Source: Paraburkholderia sp.
GTDB taxonomy: Bacteria; Pseudomonadota; Gammaproteobacteria; Burkholderiales; Burkholderiaceae
Reading direction: 5' to 3'
Assembly: GCF_004298475.1 (NCBI RefSeq)
Contig: NZ_SCRP01000022.1
Location: 124,001-188,000, forward strand
DNA length: 64,000 nt
In this document: positions 36,962 to 46,292 of the stretch, in pieces
Layout of the letters: every line of letters starts with the position of its first letter
Numbering within the stretch: the stretch's first letter is position 1
Translations under genes and position numbers: made by a program
Notes under the pieces: generated by a model
The model's database searches: none
Seen by the model: only the letters and a program-made list of their open reading frames with translations
Told to the model about the DNA's origin: nothing

Positions 36962-38452
36962 ATGAACGCAAAAGTCTTAACTCGCAGTGCCGTGGCGATT
37001 GCCGTAGCCGCCGCGTTGTCGGCGGGCTATGTAGCCGGACGCCATGACGTTCCGACCCCGAACCTCGTTTCGCCGGCCCAGGCCGCCGCGATGATGCCCG
37101 CGGAAGCCGCCGCCAAAACCGGCGTGCCCGATTTCTCCGGTCTCGTCGAAACCTTCGGGCCCGCCGTCGTCAACATCAGCGCCAAGCACATGGTCAAAGA
37201 GACCTCGATGCATGGCCGCGTGCAGCAGCTGCCGATCGATCCGAGCGATCCGTTCTACCAGTTCTTCAAGCATTTCTACGGCAACCATCCGGGCGCGGGC
37301 GACGGCGGCGGCGAGTCCGACACGCCGAGCGCGAGCCTCGGCTCGGGCTTCATCATCAGCCCGGACGGCTACATCCTCACGAACGCGCACGTGGTCGACG
37401 GCGCGAACGTCGTGACCGTGAAGCTGACCGACAAGCGCGAGTTCAAGGCGAAGGTCGTCGGCGCGGACAAACAGTCGGACGTCGCGGTGCTGAAGATCGA
37501 CGCGAAGAGCCTGCCGACCGTGAAGATCGGCGATCCGCACCAGAGCAAGGTCGGCCAGTGGGTCGTGGCAATCGGCTCGCCGTACGGCTTCGACAACACC
37601 GTGACCTCGGGCATCATCAGCGCGAAGTCGCGCTCGCTGCCGGAGGAGAACTACACGCCGTTCATCCAGACCGACGTGCCGGTGAATCCCGGCAACTCGG
37701 GCGGGCCGCTGTTCAATCTGCAGGGCGAAGTGATCGGCATCAACTCGATGATCTACTCGCAGACGGGCGGCTTCCAGGGCCTGTCGTTCGCCATTCCGAT
37801 CGATGAGGCCATGAAGGTCAAGGACGACCTCGTCAAGACGGGCCACGTGAGCCGCGGCCGCCTTGGCGTGGCGGTGCAGTCGGTGAACCAGACGCTCGCC
37901 GATTCGTTCGGCATGGACAAGCCGCACGGCGCGCTCGTGAGTTCGGTCGACGCGGGCGGTCCTGCGGCGAAGGCGGGTCTGAAGCCCGGCGACGTGATCC
38001 TTTCGGTGAACGGCCAGCGCGTGGACGATTCCACGGATCTGCCGGCGCTGATCGCCTCGATGAAGCCGGGCACGAAGGCCGACATTCAGTTGTGGCGCGA
38101 CAAGTCGACGAAGACCGTGAGCGCGACGATCGGTGCGCTCACCGATACGAAGGTTGCCTCGGCCGATACGCACGGCGCGCAGATGCAGGGCCGGCTCGGC
38201 GTTGCGGTGCGCTCGCTCACGCCGGACGAGAAGAGCAACGCGTCGGTCGATCACGGCGTGGTCGTCGAACAGGCGGGCGGCGCGGCCGAGAACGCGGGCA
38301 TCCAGCCGGGCGACGTGATCCTCGCCGTGAACGGCCGCCCGGTGACGAGCGCCGAGCAGCTCAAGGACATGATCACGCACGCGGGCAAGAGCATTGCGCT
38401 GCTGATCCAGCGCGACAATGCGCAGATCTTCGTGCCGGTCGATCTTGGCTGA
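36962..38452 (+). CDS. degP: Periplasmic serine endoprotease DegP/HtrA (Do family)
   Basis: A 496-residue protease and chaperone of the envelope stress response. An N-terminal hydrophobic signal/anchor (AVAIAVAAALSAGYVAG) is followed by the trypsin-like domain with catalytic His143 (TNAHVVDGA), Asp173 (SDVAVLKID) and Ser246 (NPGNSGGPL), and two PDZ domains (RGRLGVAVQSV... and GRLGVAVRSL...). AAGGAGT precedes ATG 36962. It follows the two-component genes after 117 bases that hold a PmrA-like box. The arrangement matches the HtrA locus of B. cenocepacia. Confidence 0.96.
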   Translation: MNAKVLTRSAVAIAVAAALSAGYVAGRHDVPTPNLVSPAQAAAMMPAEAAAKTGVPDFSGLVETFGPAVVNISAKHMVKETSMHGRVQQLPIDPSDPFYQFFKHFYGNHPGAGDGGGESDTPSASLGSGFIISPDGYILTNAHVVDGANVVTVKLTDKREFKAKVVGADKQSDVAVLKIDAKSLPTVKIGDPHQSKVGQWVVAIGSPYGFDNTVTSGIISAKSRSLPEENYTPFIQTDVPVNPGNSGGPLFNLQGEVIGINSMIYSQTGGFQGLSFAIPIDEAMKVKDDLVKTGHVSRGRLGVAVQSVNQTLADSFGMDKPHGALVSSVDAGGPAAKAGLKPGDVILSVNGQRVDDSTDLPALIASMKPGTKADIQLWRDKSTKTVSATIGALTDTKVASADTHGAQMQGRLGVAVRSLTPDEKSNASVDHGVVVEQAGGAAENAGIQPGDVILAVNGRPVTSAEQLKDMITHAGKSIALLIQRDNAQIFVPVDLG

Positions 38453-38536
38453 TTCCGGCTGATCCTGCGCCGTAAGGTCCTTTAGGGTCCGCTTGGGGCC
38501 GGCCGCGCGCCGGGCCACTCACTTGCTGCCGTTATT

Positions 38537-38571
38537 CACTGCCGCCGCTGGCCTCTGGACCGGCGGCAGTG
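38537..38571 (+). terminator. GC-rich hairpin after degP
   Basis: CACTGCCGCCG (38537-38547) and CGGCGGCAGTG (38561-38571) are perfect 11-base arms around a 13-base loop. No T run follows, so it may be a factor-dependent terminator or an mRNA-stabilising end. Confidence 0.5.
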
Positions 38572-38656
38572 TCGTATGCGGCGTCCGTTCGCTTCGCACG
38601 CCAGGCACGCGAATTGCTCATTGTTTCGTCGTAGTGGATGTGTAAGGAGTGGCACG

Positions 38657-39157
38657 ATGAAGACGTTCCGGAATTCGCGCCAAATCGCTTCGGCGGCTTC
38701 GGCGCTGCTGGCGGCCGTCGCGCTCGGCATCGCGGGCACGGCGGCGGCGCAGCAAAACAGTACGGGCGGCACGGTCGGCGGCTCGTCCACCGACAACACG
38801 AGCGCGGGCAACGCCAACGGCACCGGCATGCCGCAAATCCAGCAACAGGGCGCGGTCTCGTACGTGTCGGGCGGCGTCGGCGAGGACGAGTCGATGGCGC
38901 TGCGGCAGGCTGCCCACCGCTGGCCGCTGTCACTGCGCTTCACCGGCACCGGCGGCAACTATCTTGCCGACATCCATGTGAAGATCGCGGACGCACACGG
39001 CACGAACGTGCTCGATACCACGTCGCTCGGGCCGTACATGCTCGTGAAGGTGCCGCCGGGCCGGTATTCGGTCCACGCGAGCTACGCTGGCGTCGCGAAA
39101 ACGAGCGCGGTTACGGTCGGTTCGAGCGGCACCGCGCGTGCCTCGTTCACCTGGTGA
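38657..39157 (+). CDS. Exported protein with a C-terminal beta-sandwich (carboxypeptidase regulatory-like)
   Basis: A 166-residue protein. The signal peptide is SAASALLAAVALGIAGTAAAQ, after which about 45 residues are Gly/Ser/Asn/Gln-rich and probably unstructured. The last 70 residues (FTGTGGNYLADIHVKIADAHG, VPPGRYSVHASYAGV, AVTVGSSGTARASFTW) form strands typical of a carboxypeptidase-regulatory-like or transthyretin-like domain. AAGGAG lies upstream of ATG 38657. No specific function is known; location should be periplasm or outer-membrane associated. Confidence 0.75.
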   Translation: MKTFRNSRQIASAASALLAAVALGIAGTAAAQQNSTGGTVGGSSTDNTSAGNANGTGMPQIQQQGAVSYVSGGVGEDESMALRQAAHRWPLSLRFTGTGGNYLADIHVKIADAHGTNVLDTTSLGPYMLVKVPPGRYSVHASYAGVAKTSAVTVGSSGTARASFTW

Positions 39158-39180
39158 ATACCCGGCAGCCCCGCCAGGCG

Positions 39181-39202
39181 GGGCGTGCGGGCCCGCACGC
39201 CC
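39181..39202. repeat. 22-bp perfect palindrome
   Basis: GGGCGTGCGGG (39181-39191) is the exact reverse complement of 39192-39202. It follows the exported-protein gene by 23 bases and may act in termination, although no T run is present. Confidence 0.65.
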
Positions 39203-39252
39203 GGCATCGAAGTTCATACAAGGCGGCGAAGTTTCGCCGATAATGAAGTCGT

Positions 39253-39284
39253 GAGCGGGTTGCGGCGCGTGCCGCAGCCCGCTC
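39253..39284 (+). terminator. Strong hairpin upstream of the DUF427 gene
   Basis: GAGCGGGTTGCGGC (39253-39266) pairs with GCCGCAGCCCGCTC (39271-39284) over 14 positions with one T-G pair, around a GCGT loop. No T run follows. It is probably a transcription end or structured mRNA element. Confidence 0.5.
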
Positions 39285-39422
39285 AGGGCCAAAAGAGGAG
39301 CGGGGCCGAAAGCAAAAGCAAGAGCAAGAACGGGGCGCCGCGTACGAACGCAGGCGCGGCGTAGGCCCTCAGGCCGTGCACAGCGTAGGCGGGCACTGCC
39401 GCGACCATTCAGGGAGCCGGAT

Positions 39423-39788
39423 ATGGCGGTCAATCCAGACGCCGAACATCGCATCGATATCGTCGCCAACCGTCATCGCGTGCGCGTGATTCACGGCGGC
39501 ATCACCATTGCCGACACGCTTTCGGCACTGACGCTCTCCGAAACCGGTTATCCGGATGTGTTCTATTTCCCGCGCGCCGACGTGAACATGGCGCGACTGG
39601 AACGTTCCACGCATACGACGCGTTGCCCGTACAAGGGCGAGGCGTCGTATTTCCATCTGCGCACGGAGGACACGCGTGTCGAAGATGTTGCGTGGAGCTA
39701 CGAGGCGCCGCTTGCCGGCGTCGAAGGCATCAAGAACTTTGTGGCGTTTTACGCTTCGCGCGTAGACCGGATCGATCAGACATCCTGA
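39423..39788 (+). CDS. DUF427-family protein
   Basis: A 121-residue protein with the DUF427 pattern: VRVIHGGITIADTLSALTLSETGYPDVFYFPRADV in pieces, RSTHTTRCPYKGEASYFHL with the conserved cysteine, and DVAWSYEAPLAGVEGIKNFVAFY. The domain is a small beta-tent fold of unknown biochemical role. GGGAG is near the ATG. The next gene starts 37 bases later and may be co-transcribed. Confidence 0.88.
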   Translation: MAVNPDAEHRIDIVANRHRVRVIHGGITIADTLSALTLSETGYPDVFYFPRADVNMARLERSTHTTRCPYKGEASYFHLRTEDTRVEDVAWSYEAPLAGVEGIKNFVAFYASRVDRIDQTS

Positions 39789-39825
39789 CCGGAACGATCT
39801 GCCGGGCGCTATCGTGGGAGCCGCC

Positions 39826-40569
39826 ATGGAACTGAACGACGCCTTACGCATTCCGCTTGCGCCCTCCGTCGTCTGGACGGCGCTGCAGGACAGCGCGCTC
39901 GTGCGGGCGAGCATGGAGCACTGCGAATCGTTGCGGCGTCTCGGGCCGGGCGAGTACGCCTTGACGCTCACCGTGCCGCTCGGGCCGTTGCGCGCGCGTT
40001 ACGAAGTGCGCGCTCACCTTGCCGCCGACGCCGCCCAGGTGCCGCTCACGCCGCGCCGCGTACTGAGCTTTCGTGCGCGCGCCGACGGCATCGGCTCGCT
40101 GCGCGGCCAGATCGACGTGGCGCTGCGCGCCGACGATGAGCCGGGCGGCCCGGCGGGCATCTGCAAGGGCACGAGCACGCGTATCGACTATTCGGTGTGG
40201 GCGACGCTCACCGGCCCGCTGGCCGAGTTGCCGGCGCGCCAGCTGGAAAACGCGCTGCACGAAGTCGCCGACGATTTTTTCACCGAATTCTGCGCTGTCG
40301 TCGAAGCGAAGCACGGCACGGGGCCGAATCGCGTGGCAGGGCAGGCGCCGCGCCGCACGCACGTATTCCTGCGGCCGATCAGCCTTGCGGGCGTTGCGCG
40401 GCGCGCGCGTTTGCTCCCGCAGCAATACGGCGGCACGCTGAGCGGCCGTGCGGCAAGCACGCTGCACCATGAGAGCGCGCCGCACGCCATGCCGACGTGG
40501 GCGTGGGCCGCGCTGATTTTCTTCGTTGCGCTGCTGCTTTACGTGGCGCGGCGCTTCACGGGCGGCTGA
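39826..40569 (+). CDS. CoxG-like SRPBCC protein with a C-terminal membrane anchor
   Basis: A 247-residue protein. Residues 1-165 show the START/SRPBCC fold seen in carbon monoxide dehydrogenase subunit G (IPLAPSVVWTALQDSALVRASMEHCESL, TVPLGPLRARYEVRAH, STRIDYSVWATLTGPLAELPARQLENAL in pieces). The last 25 residues are a membrane helix (MPTWAWAALIFFVALLLYVARRF). CoxG in carboxidotrophs helps anchor CO dehydrogenase, but no cox structural genes are present here, so the role is open. Confidence 0.75.
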   Translation: MELNDALRIPLAPSVVWTALQDSALVRASMEHCESLRRLGPGEYALTLTVPLGPLRARYEVRAHLAADAAQVPLTPRRVLSFRARADGIGSLRGQIDVALRADDEPGGPAGICKGTSTRIDYSVWATLTGPLAELPARQLENALHEVADDFFTEFCAVVEAKHGTGPNRVAGQAPRRTHVFLRPISLAGVARRARLLPQQYGGTLSGRAASTLHHESAPHAMPTWAWAALIFFVALLLYVARRFTGG

Positions 40570-40635
40570 AGACGGCCGTAAAAGCAGCGGGGCGTGCGCG
40601 TCCCGCCGTGCTTCTCCGCTCTGCGGCCAAGCCGT

Positions 40636-41295
40636 TCAGGCGGGTTCTTTCTTCGCAGGTGTTCCGGTTCGCAATACCGGGCTGTAGCGCAGCGTGTCGA
40701 GCATCGCATCGACGTGCTGGTCGGCGCTCGTCGCGACATCGAAAATATCGGGCAGGATGGCCATGTCGCGCAGCGCGCCCGTGATGAACGAGTGCAGCAC
40801 GCACGACGCGCGCTCGGCGTCGAGGTCGGCCGGTAGCTGGCCCTTCGACATCGCATTGCGCAGGCCTTCCCGGATCCGCTCCAGCCCCTCGCGCATGGTC
40901 GACTGATGGCGCGCCATCACGGGCCCCATTTCCTCCACGAACTCGCATTTCAGAAACAGGATTTCGAACACGCGGCGGCGGCGCGCGTCGGTTGCCGTGT
41001 TGCGCAGGCACAGCACGCACAGGTCGCGGATGCGCCCGAGCGGATCGGGCTCCGAGGGATCGGTCGTGGCCGCCTTCAGCTCGTCGAGCGGCAGCACCAC
41101 GCGGTCGAACATCGCCGTGAAGACGTCTCCCTTGTTCGTGAAGTGCCAGTAGATCGCGCCGCGCGTGACGCCGGCAGTCTGGGCGATATCGGCAAGAGAC
41201 GTGCGCGAAACACCCTTCTCGAAGAAGACCTACTCGGCAGCGTCGAGGATCCGGCTACGCGTCTCCAGCGCTTCCTCTTTCGTACGGCGGACCAT
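40636..41295 (-). pseudogene. TetR/AcrR-type repressor of the RND pump, interrupted by an amber stop (BpeR-like)
   Basis: Translation from ATG 41295 gives MVRRTKEEALETRSRILDAAE, then TAG at codon 22 (41232-41230), then continues in frame as VFFEKGVSRTSLADIAQTAG and TRGAIYWHFTNKGDVF, the complete TetR helix-turn-helix, through to a normal C-terminus (219 residues in all). The reading frame is otherwise intact. In relatives codon 22 is an ordinary residue in the first helix. Reinitiation at 41112 (MFDRVV) would leave 158 residues without the DNA-binding domain. The gene is divergent from an acrAB-like operon, the place of AmrR/BpeR/AcrR. A sequencing error is the main alternative. Confidence 0.88.
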
Positions 41296-41749
41296 GTTTC
41301 AGCGTTCTTTTAATAAATTGCAGGAAGAGCGAATCGGACAGTTTTTAACGTGCGGGATTCAATTTTGGCCACACAAAGCGAGTGTAGTGAGCAAATCGCG
41401 TTGACGCTTGCCACTGACGAAGTATGCTCGCTTTTTACATGCATTCGTGAATGTATCTATAATAGCCCCCCACTATCCCTGTGCCTCGAGTGGTGATATC
41501 CGGTTAATATCCGTCACTGGTTCAGGTGGCCGTGAAGATCCCGACGCGCGATGCCGTCATGTCGGCATCGCCGCTGTACAGCCCCGCTTTGCAGTCCTGA
41601 TGGGGGCGGTAACCGGCGCTGCATTTGAAAGCAGTCAGGGGTATCCGTCAAGTATTGCCAGATGCTGGCGTGCGTCGCCGTCCTGCCGCGAGTGGGACGC
41701 CGCATGCTTTTTTCGTCAGTAATAATCAGTAATAGACAGAGGTCGTTCC
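41296..41749. other. 454-bp divergent region repressor // RND operon
   Basis: It contains the pump promoter and operator (listed separately), which place the start of transcription near 41470. That leaves a 5' leader of about 280 bases before bpeA in which I recognise no gene or convincing hairpin. Confidence 0.6.
41434..41463 (+). promoter_or_regulatory. RND operon promoter with overlapping AcrR-type operator
   Basis: A -35 TTTACA (41434-41439) and -10 TATAAT (41458-41463) are separated by 18 bases. The spacer is filled by a 24-bp imperfect palindrome (41436-41459) with core ATGCATTC-GT-GAATGTAT. From memory it matches the E. coli AcrR operator at 21 of 24 positions. A TetR-type repressor bound here would block RNA polymerase. 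Confidence 0.8.
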
Positions 41750-43033
41750 ATGCGCGTCGAACGGGTTCCATTCCGCCTAATCAGTCTCGCGACGGCTGCC
41801 ATCGTACTCGCAGCGTGCGGGCAAAAGCAGTCGGCGCCTCCGCCGCAAACGCCCGAAGTGGGCGTGGTCACGGTCCAGCCGAGCGCCGTGCAGATCGTCA
41901 GCGAATTGCCGGGCCGCACCAACGCCTTCCTCGTCGCGCAAGTGCGCGCACGGGTCGACGGCATCGTGCTGCGCCGCGAGTTCACCGAAGGCGCGATCGT
42001 GAAGGCGGGCCAGCGGCTCTACAAGATCGATCCGGCGCCGTACGTCGCCACGCTCAACAACGCGCGCGCGGCGCTTGCCAAGGCGCAGGCCAACCTCGCC
42101 ACGCAGAACGCCCTCGTCGCGCGCTACAAGGTGCTGGTCGCCGCGAACGCCGTGTCGAAGCAGGACTACGACAACGCGGTCGCGGCCCAGGGCCAGGCAA
42201 AGGCCGATGTCGATGCCGGCAAGGCCGCCGTCGATACCGCGCAGATCAACCTCGGCTATACCGACGTCGTCTCGCCCATCACGGGCCAGGTCGGCATCTC
42301 GCAGGTCACGCCGGGCGCCTACGTGCAGGCGAGCCAGGCCACGCTGATGTCCACCGTGCAGACGCTCGATCCCATGTACGTCGATGTCACGCAGTCGAGC
42401 CTCGACGGCCTGAAGCTGCGCCGCGAGATCCAGGAAGGCCGCCTGAAGACGAGCGGCCCGAACGCCGCCAGGGTGACGCTCGTGCTGGAAGACGGCCGCA
42501 CCTATAAGGAAGACGGCAAGCTGCAGTTCTCCGACATCACGGTCGACCAGACCACCGGCTCGGTGACGATCCGCGCGATCTTCCACAACCCCGACCGCGT
42601 GCTGCTGCCGGGCATGTTCGTGCGCGCGCGCATCGTCGAAGGGGTGAACGCCAATGCGTTCCTCGTGCCGCAGATCGGCGTGCAGCACGACCAGAAGGGC
42701 CAGGCGACGGTGCTCGTCGTCGGCAAGGACGACAAGGTCGTGCTGACGCCGATCCAGACGGGCGGCACGCAGGGCCAGGACTGGGTCGTCCAGGGCGGCC
42801 TGAATGCGGGCGACCGCGTGATCGTGCAGGGCACCGAAAAGGTCCGTCCGGGCGCGAGCGTGAAGGCAATTGCGGCACAGCTGCCGCCGCCGCCGGGCGC
42901 GCCTTCGGCGGACATGGCGCCTGGCTCGAACGCCGCCGCCCCTGCCCCCGCCGCAACGGGCGCGCAACCGGCTTCCGCTGCCTCTGCTGCCCCCGCGGCC
43001 TCCGCGGCCCCCGCTGCTTCCGCCGCGCAATAA
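41750..43033 (+). CDS. bpeA: RND efflux periplasmic adaptor lipoprotein (BpeA/AcrA-like)
   Basis: A 427-residue membrane fusion protein. The lipobox LAAC ends the signal peptide (Cys after IVLAA), so it is a lipoprotein of the inner membrane. A lipoyl domain half (VRARVDGIVLRREFTEGAIVKAGQRLYKID), a coiled-coil hairpin (about 100-170), the second lipoyl half and beta-barrel (IRAIFHNPDRVLLPGMFVRARI) follow. The last 50 residues are Ala/Pro-rich and probably disordered. It links the pump BpeB to the outer-membrane channel OprB. The name rests on its likeness to BpeA and on remembered synteny. Confidence 0.92.
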   Translation: MRVERVPFRLISLATAAIVLAACGQKQSAPPPQTPEVGVVTVQPSAVQIVSELPGRTNAFLVAQVRARVDGIVLRREFTEGAIVKAGQRLYKIDPAPYVATLNNARAALAKAQANLATQNALVARYKVLVAANAVSKQDYDNAVAAQGQAKADVDAGKAAVDTAQINLGYTDVVSPITGQVGISQVTPGAYVQASQATLMSTVQTLDPMYVDVTQSSLDGLKLRREIQEGRLKTSGPNAARVTLVLEDGRTYKEDGKLQFSDITVDQTTGSVTIRAIFHNPDRVLLPGMFVRARIVEGVNANAFLVPQIGVQHDQKGQATVLVVGKDDKVVLTPIQTGGTQGQDWVVQGGLNAGDRVIVQGTEKVRPGASVKAIAAQLPPPPGAPSADMAPGSNAAAPAPAATGAQPASAASAAPAASAAPAASAAQ

Positions 43034-43048
43034 CAGGGAGCCTGCTTC

Positions 43049-46000
43049 ATGGCAAAGTTCTTTATCGATCGCCCGATTTTTGCGTGGGTGATCGCCATCA
43101 TCCTGATGCTGGCGGGCGTGGCGTCGGTGTTCACGCTGCCGGTGGCGCAATATCCGACCATTGCGCCGCCGTCCATCCAGATCAGCGCGACCTATCCGGG
43201 CGCGTCCGCGAAGACGGTGGAAGACACGGTCACGCAGGTGATCGAGCAGCAGATGAGCGGCCTCGACCACCTGCTGTATCTCTCCTCGACGAGTGACGAC
43301 TCGGGCACGGCCACGATCACGCTGACCTTCGCTGCGGGCGTCAATCCCGACATCGCGCAGGTGCAGGTGCAAAACAAGCTGCAGCTCGCCACGCCGATCC
43401 TGCCGCAGGTGGTGCAGCAGCTCGGCATCAAGGTCACGAAGTCGAGCAGCAGCTTCCTGCTCGTGCTCGCGTTCGTGTCCGAAGACGGCAGCATGACGAA
43501 GTACGACCTCGCGAACTACGTGGCGTCGAACATTCAGGACCCGATCAGCCGGATCGACGGCGTGGGTACGGTCACGCTGTTCGGCTCGCAGTACGCGATG
43601 CGCATCTGGCTCGATCCGACCCGCCTGACCAACTACGGCCTGACGCCGGTCGACGTGTCGAGTGCGATCAGCGCGCAGAACGTGCAGATCGCGGGCGGCC
43701 AGCTAGGCGGCACGCCGGCGGTGGCGGGCCAGTCGTTCCAGGCGACCATCACCGAATCGACGCTGCTGCGCACGCCGGAAGACTTCGGCAACATCCTGCT
43801 GAAGGTGAACCAGGACGGCTCGCAGGTGCGCCTGAAGGACGTGGCGCGCATCGCGCTCGGCGGCGAAACGTATAACTTCGACACGAAGTACAACGGCGCG
43901 CCGACGGCCGGTCTCGGCATCCAGCTTGCCACGGGCGCGAACGCGCTGCAGACCGCGAAGCTCGTGCGCCAGAAGGTCGACGACCTGTCGAAGTACTTTC
44001 CGCATGGCCTCGTCGTGCAGTACCCGTACGACACGACGCCGTTCGTGCGCCTGTCGATCGAGGAAGTGATCAAGACGCTGCTGGAAGGCATCGTGCTGGT
44101 GTTCCTCGTGATGTACCTGTTCCTGCAGAATCTGCGCGCGACGCTGATTCCGACCATCGCGGTGCCGGTCGTGCTGCTCGGCACGTTCGCGATCATGGCG
44201 GCGGTGGGCTTCTCGATCAACACGCTATCGATGTTCGGCCTCGTGCTCGCCATCGGCCTGCTCGTGGACGATGCGATCGTGGTCGTGGAGAACGTCGAGC
44301 GCGTGATGGCGGAAGAGGGGCTGCCGCCACGCGAGGCGACCCGCAAGGCGATGGGCCAGATTACCGGCGCGCTGGTCGGCGTCGCGCTCGTGCTCTCGGC
44401 GGTGTTCGTGCCGGTCGCGTTCTCGGGCGGTTCGGTCGGCGCCATTTACCGGCAGTTCTCGCTGACGATCGTGGCGGCGATGGTGCTGTCCGTGCTGGTC
44501 GCGCTGATTCTCACGCCCGCACTGTGCGCGACGATCCTCAAGCCGATCCCGAAGGGCCATCACGAAGCGAAGACGGGCTTCTTCGGCTGGTTCAACCGCA
44601 CCTTCGAGAAAAGCCGCGACAAGTACCACAGCGGCGTGCACCACGTGATCAAGCGCTCGGGGCGCTGGCTCATCATCTATATCGCGGTGATCGTCGCGGT
44701 CGGCATGCTGTTCGTGCGCCTGCCGAAGTCGTTCCTGCCCGACGAGGACCAGGGCACGATGTTCGTGATCGTGCAGACGCCCTCGGGCTCGACGCAGGAA
44801 ACGACGGCGCGCACGCTCGCCAACATCCAGCATTACCTGCTCGACGACGAGAAGAGCATCGTCGAGTCGGTGTTCACGGTGAACGGCTTCAGCTTCGCGG
44901 GCCGCGGCCAGAATTCGGGTCTCGTGTTCGTACGGCTGAAGGACTACAAGGAACGCCAGCGCGCGGACCAGAAGATCCAGGCGCTCGTGGGCCGCATGTT
45001 CGCGCGCTATGCGTCGTACAAGGACGCGATGGTGATTCCGGTGAATCCGCCGTCGATTCCCGAACTCGGCACGGCGGCGGGCTTCGACTTCGAACTGCAG
45101 GATCGCGGCGGCCTCGGCCACGACAAGCTGATGGAAGCGCGCAACATGCTGCTCGGCATGGCGGCGAAGGACCCGACGCTCGCGCTCGTGCGCCCGAACG
45201 GCCTGAACGACACGCCGCAGTTCAAGATCGATGTCGACCGCGAAAAGGCGCAGGCGCTCGGCGTAACGGCGGCCGCGATCGACCAGACGTTCTCGATTGC
45301 ATGGGCATCGCAGTACGTGAACAACTTCCTCGATACCGATGGCCGGATCAAGAAGGTGTTCGTTCAGTCGGACGCGCCGTTCCGCATGAATCCGGAAGAC
45401 ATGGACCTCTGGTACGTGCGCAACGCGACAGGCGGGATGGTGCCGTTCGGCGCGTTCGGGGCGGGGCAGTGGACCTTCGGCTCGCCGAAGCTCGAGCGCT
45501 TCAACGGTATTTCGTCGATGGAAATCCAGGGTCAGGCGGCTCCGGGCAAGTCGACGGGCCAGGCGATGACGGCCATGGAGAAGATCGCGGCGAAGCTGCC
45601 GGCCGGCATCGGCTACGAATGGACCGGCCTGTCGTTCCAGGAACGCCAGTCGGGCTCGCAGGCGCCGATCCTCTACGGCATCTCGATCCTCGTCGTGTTC
45701 CTGTGTCTCGCGGCGCTGTACGAGAGCTGGTCGATTCCGTTCGCGGTCATCATGGTGGTGCCGCTCGGCGTGCTCGGCGCGCTGCTCGCGGTGACGCTGC
45801 GCGGTCTGGAAAACGACGTGTTCTTCCAGGTGGGTCTGTTGACCACCGTGGGTCTCTCGGCGAAGAACGCGATTCTGATCGTGGAATTCGCGCGCGATCT
45901 CCAGGCCGACGGCAAGATGGGGCCGATCGAGGCAGCGCTCGAAGCATCGCGCCTGCGGCTGCGTCCGATCCTGATGACGTCGATGGCGTTCGTGCTCGGC

Positions 46001-46291
46001 GTGCTGCCGCTCGCGATCAGTAACGGCGCGGGCTCGGCGAGCCAGCACGCGATCGGCACGGGCGTGATCGGCGGGATGTTGACCGCCACGTTCCTCGCGA
46101 TCTTCATGATCCCGATGTTCTTCGTCGTGATCCGTGCGAAGTTCGCGGGCGAGAAGGAAGACGCCGACGTTGCGCTCCAGCACTACGAAGAGCACCACGC
46201 GCACGACCACGACGATGAGAACGGCGGCGTGAATGGCGGCGACGGCAGCGGCCCCGCAGGCGGTAACGGCCCGGGCAAGGAAGGACACTGA
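43049..46291 (+). CDS. bpeB: RND multidrug efflux transporter (HAE1 family, BpeB/AcrB-like)
   Basis: A 1080-residue proton-driven inner-membrane pump for drugs and other hydrophobic compounds. It has 12 membrane segments and two large periplasmic loops. Proton-relay residues are conserved at nearly AcrB positions: Asp407-Asp408 ([16 protein letters not shown]) and Lys939 ([14 protein letters not shown]). The N-terminus [17 protein letters not shown] is typical. It is about 30 residues longer than AcrB because of a C-terminal tail rich in His, Asp and Gly ([16 protein letters not shown] and a Gly-rich end). It lies 15 bases after bpeA. Confidence 0.96.
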   Translation: MAKFFIDRPIFAWVIAIILMLAGVASVFTLPVAQYPTIAPPSIQISATYPGASAKTVEDTVTQVIEQQMSGLDHLLYLSSTSDDSGTATITLTFAAGVNPDIAQVQVQNKLQLATPILPQVVQQLGIKVTKSSSSFLLVLAFVSEDGSMTKYDLANYVASNIQDPISRIDGVGTVTLFGSQYAMRIWLDPTRLTNYGLTPVDVSSAISAQNVQIAGGQLGGTPAVAGQSFQATITESTLLRTPEDFGNILLKVNQDGSQVRLKDVARIALGGETYNFDTKYNGAPTAGLGIQLATGANALQTAKLVRQKVDDLSKYFPHGLVVQYPYDTTPFVRLSIEEVIKTLLEGIVLVFLVMYLFLQNLRATLIPTIAVPVVLLGTFAIMAAVGFSINTLSMFGLVLAIGLLVDDAIVVVENVERVMAEEGLPPREATRKAMGQITGALVGVALVLSAVFVPVAFSGGSVGAIYRQFSLTIVAAMVLSVLVALILTPALCATILKPIPKGHHEAKTGFFGWFNRTFEKSRDKYHSGVHHVIKRSGRWLIIYIAVIVAVGMLFVRLPKSFLPDEDQGTMFVIVQTPSGSTQETTARTLANIQHYLLDDEKSIVESVFTVNGFSFAGRGQNSGLVFVRLKDYKERQRADQKIQALVGRMFARYASYKDAMVIPVNPPSIPELGTAAGFDFELQDRGGLGHDKLMEARNMLLGMAAKDPTLALVRPNGLNDTPQFKIDVDREKAQALGVTAAAIDQTFSIAWASQYVNNFLDTDGRIKKVFVQSDAPFRMNPEDMDLWYVRNATGGMVPFGAFGAGQWTFGSPKLERFNGISSMEIQGQAAPGKSTGQAMTAMEKIAAKLPAGIGYEWTGLSFQERQSGSQAPILYGISILVVFLCLAALYESWSIPFAVIMVVPLGVLGALLAVTLRGLENDVFFQVGLLTTVGLSAKNAILIVEFARDLQADGKMGPIEAALEASRLRLRPILMTSMAFVLGVLPLAISNGAGSASQHAIGTGVIGGMLTATFLAIFMIPMFFVVIRAKFAGEKEDADVALQHYEEHHAHDHDDENGGVNGGDGSGPAGGNGPGKEGH

Positions 46292-46292
46292 G

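Noticed and set aside
40636..41112. Shortened 158-residue TetR protein as a functional repressor
   Set aside because: It would lack the whole DNA-binding domain, so it cannot act as a normal repressor.
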